Assembly: GCF_016901835.1 (NCBI RefSeq)
Contig: NZ_JACJKX010000016.1
Location: 1-36,420, forward strand
Source of the DNA: Parasutterella secunda
GTDB taxonomy: Bacteria; Pseudomonadota; Gammaproteobacteria; Burkholderiales; Burkholderiaceae_F
Direction of reading: 5' to 3'
DNA: 36,420 bases
The notes under the pieces were generated by a model that did not search any database, was not told the DNA's origin, and was given only the letters and a program-made list of their open reading frames with translations. Each line of letters starts with the position of its first letter. Position 1 is the stretch's first letter. Positions 1 through 8,230 of the stretch are shown here, piece after piece. Position numbers and translations under genes: made by a program.

Positions 1-173
1 TGATAAAGACTCTGGAAGGTGCGAAACAGCTCCTGAGAGACGCGGGGTATGTGATATTAAAACCATCGAGTAATGGGGACAATTGTCAGCCATTTGCGTC
101 GGAGCCGAAAGCTGTGACGCCGGAGGAGGTTCGTCTTGAAATCTTTTGTGGTACGGATGACAGTCATCTGTAG
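1..173 (+). CDS. C-terminal end of an unrecognised protein (5' cut by window edge)
   Basis: An open frame enters from the left edge (first full codon at 3) and stops with TAG at 171-173. The visible 56 residues are mostly polar, contain the segment AKQLLRDAGYVIL and end in TDDSHL. I do not recognise the family. It converges on the hydrolase gene, and the two stop codons are only 2 bp apart. That is unusually tight and coincides with the place where the hydrolase loses its C-terminus, so this may be a recombination junction. Confidence 0.45.
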   Translation, partial: IKTLEGAKQLLRDAGYVILKPSSNGDNCQPFASEPKAVTPEEVRLEIFCGTDDSHL

Positions 174-175
174 CC

Positions 176-1174
176 CTATTGTGAAGAGATTCTCAATGGG
201 AACGGATGAAAAAGTTCGTGCTTGGTCAAAAGAAACTTTCCCTCTTCAGAGGGGAGTTGTTTAGCGTGAATGAGCAACACGGCGCTTCGAATTTCCGAAG
301 CATAGGACAGAATCGGCATATTGATAAACGAAAGCGAAGAGGTGGTATTCCAACCGCCGTTCGAATTCAGTGAACGCTTATGATAGCCGCGATCGGTTTT
401 GTAGTAGTCCCAGTAATCTGCAAAAAATTGAGGTTCGCTCGGACGGGCATCGGGCAGACCGCCGGCAAGGCTGTAGCGACCGGCCTTGTAATCTGCTGTA
501 CGTTGAGCATTAAGCGTTTGCTTTAATTGATAGTGGCCATTTTCATCGGTTTGATCAAAATAGCCTCTGGCATTGACTCGACTCATGTCATACATGGTAG
601 AGGCAACTGACGCTTTGATACGAGTGTCCATTGCAGCCGCATTGACAGCCATACCGCCCCAACCGCAAATGCCGATGATGCCGATTCGCTCAGGATCAAC
701 GTCATTTCGTGTGCTTAAGTAATCGATTGCAGCTGAAAAGTCTTCAGTGTTAATGTCAGGCGAGGCAACATAACGAGGTTGTCCGCCGCTTTCACCGGTA
801 AATGAGGGGTCAAACGCGATGGTGAGAAAACCGCGTTCAGCCATGGTTTGAGCATATAGGCCGGAAGATTGTTCCTTGACTGCGCCGAAAGGGCCGCTTA
901 CGGCAATCGCAGGCATTTTGCCTTGGTGAACTTTGGGGATGTAAAGATCTGCGGCGAGCGTAATACCGTAGCGATTGGTAAAGACAACTTTTTTGTGGAT
1001 GACCTTATCACTTTGAGGGAAAACTTTATCCCATTTGTCTTCAAGAACAAGTTTTGTACTGACAATTTGACTCGGTTCAGTCATAACTTTTTTCTCCACT
1101 GCATATGCGTTTAAAGAAACAAGACTCAACAGAGCTGCCGCAAAAGCGGCTGTGCAGGCAGTTTTTTTAAACAT
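176..1174 (-). CDS. Exported alpha/beta hydrolase, C-terminally truncated
   Basis: The 332-residue product begins with a Sec signal peptide (about residues 1-25, ending NAYA). An alpha/beta hydrolase fold of the dienelactone-hydrolase/YcjY-like group follows, with a GxCxxG nucleophile elbow (GICGWGG, Cys170) and the preceding FDPSFTGESGG turn. AGGAG lies 6 nt before the ATG. Family members normally continue past the EIRSAVLLIHG strand for another 50 or so residues that carry the catalytic histidine. Here the sequence diverges directly after LLIHA and stops within about 30 unrelated residues, so the catalytic His appears missing. It may be a pseudogene formed at the junction with the gene at the left edge. 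The substrate is unknown. It lies downstream of the co-directional LysR gene, which may control it. Confidence 0.8.
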   Translation of the reverse strand: MFKKTACTAAFAAALLSLVSLNAYAVEKKVMTEPSQIVSTKLVLEDKWDKVFPQSDKVIHKKVVFTNRYGITLAADLYIPKVHQGKMPAIAVSGPFGAVKEQSSGLYAQTMAERGFLTIAFDPSFTGESGGQPRYVASPDINTEDFSAAIDYLSTRNDVDPERIGIIGICGWGGMAVNAAAMDTRIKASVASTMYDMSRVNARGYFDQTDENGHYQLKQTLNAQRTADYKAGRYSLAGGLPDARPSEPQFFADYWDYYKTDRGYHKRSLNSNGGWNTTSSLSFINMPILSYASEIRSAVLLIHAKQLPSEEGKFLLTKHELFHPFPLRISSQ

Positions 1175-1359
1175 TGCGTACTCCTGTTGCCTGTTAACGC
1201 CCGAACAGTCGGCAGGCGAAATATCAAAGGTATTGGACTTGCAGGAGAGAGTTAAAGAATATCTCCTGTTTATTACAGTTTATGAAGAACACTTTTAAAT
1301 AACAAATACTTTCTTTTTATGGCTGGATATGCTTTTTAGGTATTTAAGATATCGCAGAT

Positions 1360-2241
1360 TTAAAGCAGAGATTCCTCTTGCCTTAAAAAGCTAAGCAGCA
1401 TCTCAACAGGTTTGGCGAGCTGTCTGTTTTTATTCCAGGCGACGATAATTTCGGCTTCAAGTTTAGGGTATAGGGGAAGCCAAATGACTCCGCTATCCGG
1501 TTCAGGATTAATGACACTTTTTAAGGCCAGGACATGGCCGACACCTGCTTGAGCAAGCAGGTAGGCGTTGTACAACAGATTGAAGGTACCGACCACATGA
1601 AAATCTTTTGAGAGAGGTTGCAGCCAACCGGCAAATTCGTTTCGCTCATAGGATTGACTTGAGCAAAGAATGGGTTTACCGATGAGGTCTTTGGCTTCAA
1701 CTTTATCTTTGTCGGCAAAAGGACCGTCGATTTGAGTGAGGACGCCCCAAGCATCTTTGGTTTTGAGTTTCAGCGTGTAATATTCTGTTGTTTCAGCCGT
1801 TCCGATAAATACGCCGATATCCGTCAGACCGGAGTTAAGCTCGGCTTTGACGGTGGCTTCTGCTCCACTCACAATGTCGCAGCGAACTTTGGGAGCTGCA
1901 AGCTGCAAACGCTTAATTGCCCGGGCTAATGTTTTCAGAGCTACACTTTCTCCGGCAGCGATACGAATTTCTCCGGCTAACTCATCTTCTTCCAACATCT
2001 CCCGTTTTGTACGATTGCAAAGTTCAACGATATCTCGGGCTCGTTCATAAAAGACTTGACCCTTTGGCGTCAGGCGCAGCTTGCGATTTGAGCGGACAAA
2101 AAGTTTGTGCCCGAGCTCCTGCTCCAGAGTCATGAATTGTCGGGAGAGTGTCGGTTGTGTCAGGTGTAATCGCTCAGCGGCAGCCGTAATGCTTTCGGCT
2201 TCTACCGCAGCGATGAAGTACCGAAGAACACGAATATCCAT
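1360..2241 (-). CDS. LysR-family transcriptional regulator
   Basis: A classical LTTR of 293 residues. The N-terminal winged helix-turn-helix has the family pattern (AAERLHLTQPTLSRQ, about residues 18-33), followed by a periplasmic-binding-protein-like effector domain (about residues 90-290). I start it at 2241 because GGAG lies 8 nt upstream and the protein then begins MDIRVLRYFI like most LTTRs; an in-frame ATG at 2274 would add 11 atypical residues. It is divergent from the Fe-S/cytochrome b pair, with an LTTR-type dyad between them, and upstream of the hydrolase. Both are plausible targets. The effector is unknown. Confidence 0.9.
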   Translation of the reverse strand: MDIRVLRYFIAAVEAESITAAAERLHLTQPTLSRQFMTLEQELGHKLFVRSNRKLRLTPKGQVFYERARDIVELCNRTKREMLEEDELAGEIRIAAGESVALKTLARAIKRLQLAAPKVRCDIVSGAEATVKAELNSGLTDIGVFIGTAETTEYYTLKLKTKDAWGVLTQIDGPFADKDKVEAKDLIGKPILCSSQSYERNEFAGWLQPLSKDFHVVGTFNLLYNAYLLAQAGVGHVLALKSVINPEPDSGVIWLPLYPKLEAEIIVAWNKNRQLAKPVEMLLSFLRQEESLL

Positions 2242-2287
2242 AGGATTGACTCCGATGTCAGTGCATAAGGACAAACGAAAGAAATTA

Positions 2288-2310
2288 TCGGTGCGCTCAA
2301 ATTACACCGA
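2288..2310. promoter_or_regulatory. LysR-type operator dyad TCGGTG-N11-CACCGA
   Basis: A perfect 6-bp inverted repeat separated by 11 bp, matching the T-N11-A geometry of LysR regulator binding sites. It sits in the roughly 120-bp divergent region between the LysR gene and the Fe-S protein gene, where an LTTR would both autoregulate and control the divergent operon. Function is inferred from position and geometry. Confidence 0.6.
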
Positions 2311-2361
2311 ATTAATGCTAGATTTTACCTTTAAGAAAAACATTGCTTTTAAACAGCAAAA

Positions 2362-3342
2362 ATGGCTGACAGAAGAACATTCCTCAAAGGTTCGCTTTTA
2401 GCGACAATGGCGATGGGGGCGGCGCAGGCCCAAACAGAAACGGGTTCCGGCGTTCCCTCTCCGGATCAATGGATCAGCATCATTGATCTGGATCGATGCG
2501 ACGGTTGTCAAAATCGAGCGGTTCCTGCGTGTGTGGCCGCTTGCCGAGAGAAAAATCAAACGAGATTTCCGGAACCTGAGAAACCGTTAAAGCCTTATTG
2601 GCCACAGAGAACGTTTGAAGATTTTTCCAATCAGCGAGACCGGATTGATCGGCTGACGCCATACAACTGGATCTACGTGGAAAAAGTCTCTTTAAGTGAC
2701 GGCAAAACGGTGTATGCGCCCAGACGTTGTATGCACTGCTTTGATGCGCCATGCCGAAAGATTTGCCCGTTCGGAGCAATTGATCGCTCTGAGCAGGGAG
2801 CAGTGCAGATTGATCCTGACGTTTGTTTCGGTGGTGCCAAGTGTCGGGATGTCTGCCCTTGGCAGGTTCCGCAACGCCAGGCCGGTGTCGGACTTTACTT
2901 GGATGTTGCGCCGAAATTTGCGGGTGGCGGCATCATGTATAAGTGTGACTTCTGTGCGTCGAGCCTTAAAGAGGGAGAGATGCCGGCATGCTCTTCGCAT
3001 TGTCCTAAAAAGGCCATGATGTTCTTACCGTTATCAAAAGCGATGGATAAGTTGCGGGAAATCGCCGTCGGCCGCTATGTGTACGGTTTAAATGAAAACG
3101 GAGGAACGGCCACTTGGTATGTTTCGTCGGTTCCGTTTGAAACAATTCAAGAAGCAATATTGAAGACGAAAAAGAAAGGAGTCAATGACGGCCGAGCAGA
3201 TTTTTCAGCAATAAAGCCCAAACTTGAAGAGTCAGAAAATTGGGCAATGGCAACACTGGCTGCGCCGGTTGTTGCATTGGGGGTTGCATATTTGGTTGCA
3301 CGTCGTCGGAAAAATCAAGATCAAGCAGGGGATCGTCAATGA
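2362..3342 (+). CDS. Tat-exported Fe-S cluster electron-transfer protein with C-terminal membrane anchor
   Basis: The 326-residue protein has a twin-arginine signal (DRRTFLKGS, residues 3-11) and four ferredoxin-type cysteine groups: Cys46/49/57/61, Cys123/126/131/135, Cys155/161/165 and Cys195/198/210/214. The third group has Gly158 where the usual CxxCxxCxxxC motif has its second cysteine, so a [3Fe-4S] cluster is possible. A single membrane segment (about 291-312) anchors the C-terminus, as in HybA/FdnH-type subunits. The gene overlaps the following cytochrome b gene (ATGA), so the two form a periplasmic-side electron-transfer pair. No molybdopterin or other catalytic subunit is encoded nearby. 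The RBS is weak. The partner and the physiological donor or acceptor are unknown. Confidence 0.9.
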   Translation: MADRRTFLKGSLLATMAMGAAQAQTETGSGVPSPDQWISIIDLDRCDGCQNRAVPACVAACREKNQTRFPEPEKPLKPYWPQRTFEDFSNQRDRIDRLTPYNWIYVEKVSLSDGKTVYAPRRCMHCFDAPCRKICPFGAIDRSEQGAVQIDPDVCFGGAKCRDVCPWQVPQRQAGVGLYLDVAPKFAGGGIMYKCDFCASSLKEGEMPACSSHCPKKAMMFLPLSKAMDKLREIAVGRYVYGLNENGGTATWYVSSVPFETIQEAILKTKKKGVNDGRADFSAIKPKLEESENWAMATLAAPVVALGVAYLVARRRKNQDQAGDRQ

Positions 3343-3980
3343 GAGTCTTTCGTCAAAGCCTTCGGAATCGTCTGGTGCATTGGGGCATAGCCTTATCGTG
3401 TTTCGGACTCATTGTGACCGGTATTCTTCAGATGCCGGTTGCCAAACGTTACGGTATTACGGCGGTGTTTCCGAGTACAGCGGACTTTTTTATCACGCTT
3501 CCTTGGCATTACGCTTTTGCCGTGGTTTTTACCTTTTTATGTGTGTTTCATTTGGCTGTGCATGCCTTGGAAGGCGACTTTGATATCGTGCCGCAAAAAG
3601 GTGATTTTTCAAAAAGCATAACCATTATTAAGGCACTGTTGACCGGTCAAGAAGAACCTCCGAGCGGAAAATATTTACCCGAGCAGCGCCTGGCGTGGGC
3701 TGCGTTTGTGGCAGTTTTTGCTTTGGTGATCGTGACGGGTTTATTGAAAACATTAAAAAACTTAGCAGGTATTGAGTTGGCCGACCCTGCGCTTTTTTGG
3801 TTGGCTCAACTGCACAACTTAGGGATGGTTCTGACGATTCTGCTATTTTTCGGCCACATGGCGGCTTTTGTTTTTAAGGCGAATCGCTTTTTAATTCCAG
3901 CGATGTTCTCAGGCTACGTTGATGCCGATTACGCCTCGCACCGTCACAGTCTTTGGAAAATCGAGAGATCCGAGAACTAA
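3339..3980 (+). CDS. Cytochrome b (formate dehydrogenase gamma / b561-like) membrane subunit
   Basis: A 213-residue protein with four membrane segments and histidines placed for two b-type hemes: His14 in helix 1, His57 and His71/His75 around helix 2, and two further His in helix 4 (QLHNLG and FGHMAA). This resembles the gamma subunits of Fdn-type formate dehydrogenases and thiosulfate reductase cytochromes. The start at 3339 overlaps the previous stop by 4 bp (ATGA) and has AGGGG upstream. It likely shuttles electrons between quinone and the Tat-exported Fe-S partner. Confidence 0.85.
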   Translation: MRVFRQSLRNRLVHWGIALSCFGLIVTGILQMPVAKRYGITAVFPSTADFFITLPWHYAFAVVFTFLCVFHLAVHALEGDFDIVPQKGDFSKSITIIKALLTGQEEPPSGKYLPEQRLAWAAFVAVFALVIVTGLLKTLKNLAGIELADPALFWLAQLHNLGMVLTILLFFGHMAAFVFKANRFLIPAMFSGYVDADYASHRHSLWKIERSEN

Positions 3981-3997
3981 ATTTTTTGAGAGGAAAA

Positions 3998-4022
3998 CTA
4001 AACGGGCCTGGGGCCCGTTTAG
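3998..4022. terminator. Bidirectional terminator between cytochrome b and aldehyde dehydrogenase genes
   Basis: A perfect 11-bp GC-rich stem (arm CTAAACGGGCC) with a TGG loop lies between two convergent genes. On the minus strand the stem is followed by TTTT, so it best serves the aldehyde dehydrogenase gene; the plus-strand tail is weaker. Confidence 0.8.
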
Positions 4023-4036
4023 CTTATGTGGATTTT

Positions 4037-5512
4037 CTAGAAGAAGCCGCGTTTTGCCTCAGACAACGAAATGTAGATGTTCTTCGTTTGACTGTAGTGC
4101 GCAAGCATCATCTTGTGCGTTTCGCGCCCGATGCCGGATTTCTTGTAACCGCCGAAGGGGGTGTGAGCCGGCAATTCGTTGTAGGTATTGACCCACATGC
4201 GTCCCGTGCGGACTGCTTTAGCGACGCGAAGAGCGCGGTTGATGTCTCGAGTCCAAACAGCTCCGCCCAGACCGTACTCACTGTCGTTGGCCATCGCGAT
4301 GACCTCTTCTTCAGTCTTGAATTTGATCACCACGGCGACCGGGCCGAAGATTTCTTCCTGAGCCACGCGCATATCGTTGGTGACATCAACGAGCAGTGTC
4401 GGTTGCATGAAAGCGCCGCCCGCGCAGCCTTCGACTTCTGCGGCCTCACCACCGGTTAATACCCGAGCGCCCTCGGATTTGCCGATATCGACGTAGCTCA
4501 AAATCTTTTGTAGTTGCTTTTGATTGATTTGTGAGCCCATTTGGGTTTGCATGCGCATGGGGTCGCCCACTTTGACGCTCTTAAAGGCCTGTGCAAGTTT
4601 TTCGACAAACTCGTCGTAAATTCCTTCCTGAACGAAAATACGGGAGCCCGCGCAGCAAACCTGACCTTGATTGAAGAGAATACCGATTTGTGCCCCTTCA
4701 ATCGCCTTATCCATTTGACAGTCATCAAAGTAGATATTGGCAGACTTGCCGCCCAACTCGAGAGTGGCCGGAATCAAACGGTTGGCAGCGGCTTTGGCGA
4801 CGCTGTAACCCACTTCGGTTGAACCGGTGAAGGCCAGTTTGGCAAAGCCCGGATGATCAAGCATGGCTTGTCCGCTTTGAGCACCGCGTCCCGTAATGAT
4901 ATTGACGACACCGGGAGGCAAAATCTCATTTAAAAGTTTGCCAAGGTAAAGAATCGAAAGCGGAGTCGTTGACGACGGTTTGATAACCAACGTGTTGCCG
5001 GCGGCCAATGCCGGAGCGATTTTCCAAGCCGCCATCAGTAACGGGAAATTCCACGGAATGATTTGTCCGACCACCCCGATGGGTTCATGCATAACGATCG
5101 AAAGGGTATTGTCGTCGATCATCACGGCTGAGCCTTCTTCAGCACGTAAGCAACCGGCGAAATAACGGAAATGATCGGATGAGAGCGGGACATCCACAAG
5201 GGTTGTTTCTCGCAAAGGTTTACCGTTATCCCGAGTTTCAATTTCGGCGAGTTCCTTTGCGTGCGCATCAATTAAGTCGGCCGCTTTTAATAAAAGAGCT
5301 GATCTTTCTTGAGGACTGGTTTTTGACCACGTTTCAAAGGCTTTTTGAGCTGCGTTGACTGCTTTATCGACGTCGCCTGCGGAGGCATTGGCACACACAG
5401 CCAGCAGTTCATTGTTGGCAGGATTATGAGTTTCGAACGTTGCGTGATTTTCCGCTTCAACCCATTGTCCACCGATCAATAATTTGTACTCTTTCTCAAA
5501 AACAAAACTCAT
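4037..5512 (-). CDS. NAD(P)+-dependent aldehyde dehydrogenase (AldB/ExaC-like)
   Basis: A full-length (491 residues) ALDH-superfamily enzyme oxidising an aldehyde to its acid. Visible features are the IIPWNFPL segment (151-158), KPSSTTPLS cofactor loop (178-186), FTGSTEVG (228-235), general base Glu252 in ELGGKS, nucleophile Cys286 in NQGQVC, and a C-terminal GFF as in the acetaldehyde dehydrogenase group. GGAGG precedes the ATG. It appears monocistronic, with a terminator downstream. Acetaldehyde or another short-chain aldehyde is the likely substrate by similarity, but the sequence does not prove it. Confidence 0.92.
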   Translation of the reverse strand: MSFVFEKEYKLLIGGQWVEAENHATFETHNPANNELLAVCANASAGDVDKAVNAAQKAFETWSKTSPQERSALLLKAADLIDAHAKELAEIETRDNGKPLRETTLVDVPLSSDHFRYFAGCLRAEEGSAVMIDDNTLSIVMHEPIGVVGQIIPWNFPLLMAAWKIAPALAAGNTLVIKPSSTTPLSILYLGKLLNEILPPGVVNIITGRGAQSGQAMLDHPGFAKLAFTGSTEVGYSVAKAAANRLIPATLELGGKSANIYFDDCQMDKAIEGAQIGILFNQGQVCCAGSRIFVQEGIYDEFVEKLAQAFKSVKVGDPMRMQTQMGSQINQKQLQKILSYVDIGKSEGARVLTGGEAAEVEGCAGGAFMQPTLLVDVTNDMRVAQEEIFGPVAVVIKFKTEEEVIAMANDSEYGLGGAVWTRDINRALRVAKAVRTGRMWVNTYNELPAHTPFGGYKKSGIGRETHKMMLAHYSQTKNIYISLSEAKRGFF

Positions 5513-5628
5513 GATAAACCTCCATAGGAAATCGCTTACGTTCTGTTTTCAATATAGGGATGAAATAAGGGATTCGAAATTGGCCGAAAGGATATCTTTT
5601 TGATTAAAAAGGATATTTTTTAGAAAAT

Positions 5629-5643
5629 CTATCGATCCGATAG
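5629..5643. promoter_or_regulatory. Short dyad CTATCG-N3-CGATAG upstream of aldehyde dehydrogenase gene
   Basis: A perfect 6-bp inverted repeat with a 3-bp spacer in the region that should hold the aldehyde dehydrogenase promoter, next to a direct repeat of AAAGGATAT (at about 5588 and 5609). It is an operator candidate by position only. Confidence 0.3.
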
Positions 5644-5655
5644 TCTTTGGAAAGC

Positions 5656-5684
5656 AAAACCGCCCGAGAGGCGGACGGTTTTGA
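5656..5684 (-). terminator. Terminator after the exported flavodoxin gene
   Basis: Read on the minus strand, a GC-rich hairpin (CCGCC/GGCGG, outer AAAACCG/CGGTTTT) is followed by TTTT just after the flavodoxin stop codon. Confidence 0.65.
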
Positions 5685-5699
5685 TAGGGGAGGACAAAA

Positions 5700-6251
5700 T
5701 TAACCGATTTTATTTTCTTTGAGCCATTGACGGATTTCGTCCAGAGAGAATGAAGAACCGTAGACGGCTAAACCTTCGCGAACATCGGCTTTCGGATACT
5801 TATTGCGGATGTTCCGTTCGCAGCTTGACATACCGCCGCCATGGGTGACAAAGGGGAGAATAACTTTGCCGGAGAGATCATTTTGATCCATAAAAGTAAA
5901 CACAGGCATCGCCACATGGCTCCACCAATTCGGGGTACCCAAAAGGATAGTGGAGTATTGAGAGAGATCCGGAACATCTTTTTGAATGGCCGGACGAGCA
6001 TTTTGTCTGAGTTGTTCGTGAGCCAGGTCAACCGTGGCGTTATAGGCTTCCGGGTAGGGAGTGACCGTTCGGATTTCGTAGATATCGGCTTTCAATTCTT
6101 TAGCGATGGCTTGCGCCATTTCGCGCGTGTTGCCCGACCAGGAGTAATAAACCACTAAGGTTTTGGATGCGGTTTGGGCTTGAACAAGCGTAGTGCTACC
6201 GGCAGCAGCTGCAAGCAAAATGGCTTTCAGAAATTCTTTGCGCGTCAACAT
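5700..6251 (-). CDS. Exported flavodoxin-family protein
   Basis: A 183-residue flavodoxin-like protein. Residues 1-26 form a signal peptide with a near-Tat motif (TRKEFLKA, with RK in place of RR) ending in VQAQ. The core begins TLVVYYSWSGNTREMA, where SWSGNT is the FMN-phosphate loop, followed by a TPNWWSHVAMP loop typical of the Flavodoxin_4 group. AAGGAG lies 7 nt before the ATG. An FMN electron carrier or reductase working outside the cytoplasm fits the other exported redox proteins in the window. The partner is unknown. Confidence 0.85.
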   Translation of the reverse strand: MLTRKEFLKAILLAAAAGSTTLVQAQTASKTLVVYYSWSGNTREMAQAIAKELKADIYEIRTVTPYPEAYNATVDLAHEQLRQNARPAIQKDVPDLSQYSTILLGTPNWWSHVAMPVFTFMDQNDLSGKVILPFVTHGGGMSSCERNIRNKYPKADVREGLAVYGSSFSLDEIRQWLKENKIG

Positions 6252-6385
6252 AGTGAAACTCCTTTTTAGGATGGCACATTAAGTTTATTGGCGCGATCAG
6301 TTGTACTAATAGAACAAAAGTCTTTCATTTTTGCCTGAAAGAAACAACAGGTAGGAAAGATTGCAAGATTTTGTTTCCTATGAAC

Positions 6386-6441
6386 AAAAAGTCCGTCGCA
6401 AATTCTGCAGACGGACTTTCAGTCTGTTGAAAATTCAGACT
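6386..6441 (-). terminator. Tandem hairpins ending the DUF134-NifX gene
   Basis: Two stem-loops follow the stop codon in the minus direction. The first is a 6-bp AGTCTG/CAGACT hairpin (6421-6441). The second is a 10-bp stem AAAGTCCGTC/GACGGACTTT (6388-6419) followed on the minus strand by a run of T. The second is a convincing intrinsic terminator. Confidence 0.75.
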
Positions 6442-7245
6442 TTATTTAGAACAGTGGCATTGGTGGTTTTCGCCGCCCGAGTGGCAGTCGCAGTGCTCAC
6501 CACAGTGATCATGTCCGTGGCCGTGACCTTGTCCATGATGCTTACTGCAGGCCGCTTCAGTATTGCTTTGAAGGCCGCCGGCTAAATAGGCATTGACCGC
6601 TTCATCGGCTTCTCCGCTGATACCGACCACAAGTTCGATGCCCGCCTGTGTTAATCCTTCAATGGCGCCTTCGCCAATCCCGCCGCAGATCACAACAGTC
6701 ACGGCATTATCAAGAAGGGCGGCCAATTTGAGCCCGTGACCGCGGCCATCGGATTGAATGGTTTCGGTTTGCACAATCTGATTATTTACCACATCGTAAA
6801 CTTTGAACTGTGAAGCCATACCGAAGTGTTGGTAAATCATTTCATTTTTAACAGGAACAGCGATTTTCATTTTTAATTCTCCATGAAGTTTTGAATCTCG
6901 GCATGATTGACAGGACTGTTTAAAGCGGCATTTTCCACGACAATCGTGACTTGTGCCGCGGCAGATCCTGTAGTGTCCGCCTTCAATCACAAGAGGTTTG
7001 CCGTTTACGATGGCGTCGGCGATTTTAAAGCGTGCCTTTTCGTATATCTCCGTGACCGTAGTGCGAGAAATTTCCATTTGTTGCGCACACTGCTCGTGGG
7101 TTTGCTTTTCAAAATCAACGAGGCGAATCACTTCGTATTCATCCACGAAAAGCGTGACAGCCAAAGCATTTCGGTTGCACCCCGGAAGAAATGTTCTGAA
7201 AGCAGGCTCTGCGCAAACGCGGCGGCATCGACTCGGTTTCGGCAT
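6442..7245 (-). CDS. DUF134 HTH protein fused to a NifX/NafY-type FeMo-cofactor-binding domain
   Basis: Residues 1-110 match the DUF134 family: a cysteine-rich start (MPKPSRCRRVC), then a helix-turn-helix (HEQCAQQMEISRTTVTEIY). After a cysteine-rich stretch (CRGKCRFKQSC) a second domain begins at MKIAVPVKNE and runs as a dinitrogenase iron-molybdenum cofactor biosynthesis (NifX/NifB C-terminal) fold with the GGIGEGA loop. The last 35 residues are extremely rich in His and Cys and probably bind metal. Start chosen at 7245 (AGAGG upstream, typical DUF134 N-terminus) over the in-frame start at 7290. No nif genes are present, so a metal-binding or redox-regulatory role is more likely than nitrogen fixation. 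A perfect palindrome lies 17 bp upstream of the ATG. Confidence 0.85.
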   Translation of the reverse strand: MPKPSRCRRVCAEPAFRTFLPGCNRNALAVTLFVDEYEVIRLVDFEKQTHEQCAQQMEISRTTVTEIYEKARFKIADAIVNGKPLVIEGGHYRICRGTSHDCRGKCRFKQSCQSCRDSKLHGELKMKIAVPVKNEMIYQHFGMASQFKVYDVVNNQIVQTETIQSDGRGHGLKLAALLDNAVTVVICGGIGEGAIEGLTQAGIELVVGISGEADEAVNAYLAGGLQSNTEAACSKHHGQGHGHGHDHCGEHCDCHSGGENHQCHCSK

Positions 7246-7261
7246 GAAATGAATCCTCTTG

Positions 7262-7281
7262 TATCCGACATATGTCGGATA
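7262..7281. promoter_or_regulatory. 20-bp perfect palindrome upstream of DUF134-NifX gene
   Basis: TATCCGACATATGTCGGATA reads identically on both strands with no spacer. It lies 17 bp upstream of the chosen ATG, so a dimer bound there would block transcription or translation initiation. Autoregulation by the HTH domain of the downstream product is a natural hypothesis. Confidence 0.6.
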
Positions 7282-7399
7282 TGTTAACACTCAATTTCTA
7301 AAAAATCAAAGAAAGATTTGTGTAAGAATCTGATAATTTCAAGCCTGTTCTTGAATTGTTGAGCGGCTATTCTTTCTTTCGAGCATAAAGGAGTTAAAA

Positions 7400-8077
7400 A
7401 TGACAAAACCATACATTGTCTGCCATATGATGGCCTCAATCGCCGGCCGCATTGACTGCAAAATGACCGAAAAGATTCAAGGTGTCGAGCAGTACTACGA
7501 GACACTTGAAGCGTTGAATACACCGACAACAGTGAGCGGTCGTGTGACGGCCCTTTTAGAACTGGCGCAGGACGGACAGTTTCAATCGAGTGATTCCAAA
7601 GTATTAGGTCACGAGGCCTTCTCGAAAAAGACCGATGCCGACGGCTATTGTGTTGTGGTCGATACGAAAGGAACACTTCTTTGGACCCATCCCAAAGAAC
7701 TGTCTCTGCCGCTTATTGTCGTGACCGGCACGAATGTTCAAGAGGATTATCTCAAGTATTTGGATTCTGAAAATATCTCCTGGATTGCCGTGGGTGCAGA
7801 CAAAATTGATTTGGTTAAGGCTTGCGAGATTTTGGTCACTGAGTTTAATGTCAAGCGCATGGCAATTGTCGGAGGCGGGCACATTAATGCCGGTTTCCTC
7901 GCTGCAGGATTACTCGATGAAGTCAGTTTGGTGTTGGGACCGGCTATTGACGGACGCGGCGAAATGGCTGCACTTTTTGACGGTCTGCCTATGCAAAAAG
8001 AACCTACACAACTGAAACTGCAACAGACGAAGACTTATCCGAACGGCGTTTTGCACCTACTCTACAAAGTACTTTGA
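7400..8077 (+). CDS. RibD C-terminal / dihydrofolate reductase-like protein
   Basis: A 225-residue protein with the RibD-C/DHFR-like fold: an N-terminal strand and MMASIAGRID segment (the usual SLDG/SIDGRI substrate loop), central strands ending in ISWIAVG and the late glycine-rich IVGGGHINAGFLAAGLLDEVSLVLGP signature (split as IVGGGHINAGFL and LLDEVSLVLGP). GGAG precedes the ATG. Such proteins are NAD(P)H-dependent reductases; with no riboflavin genes nearby the substrate is unknown. The 70 bp that follow lead directly into the IS element. Confidence 0.85.
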   Translation: MTKPYIVCHMMASIAGRIDCKMTEKIQGVEQYYETLEALNTPTTVSGRVTALLELAQDGQFQSSDSKVLGHEAFSKKTDADGYCVVVDTKGTLLWTHPKELSLPLIVVTGTNVQEDYLKYLDSENISWIAVGADKIDLVKACEILVTEFNVKRMAIVGGGHINAGFLAAGLLDEVSLVLGPAIDGRGEMAALFDGLPMQKEPTQLKLQQTKTYPNGVLHLLYKVL

Positions 8078-8230
8078 AATAAGATCGGAGTTTCGGAATT
8101 TTAATTTTCGCTTTTTTACACTCACCTATAACGAGGATCAAAATGCAAGGTTCTTCAGGTTTTTACGGGAAAGTAGAAAAAATTCAGTAAATATGGCTGT
8201 CAAGGCAACATAAAGGGGAAAATGTTTTTT

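Noticed and set aside
6442-7245. Nitrogen fixation locus suggested by the NifX-like domain
   Set aside because: No nif structural or cofactor genes occur in the window, and such domains are widespread in non-fixing bacteria.
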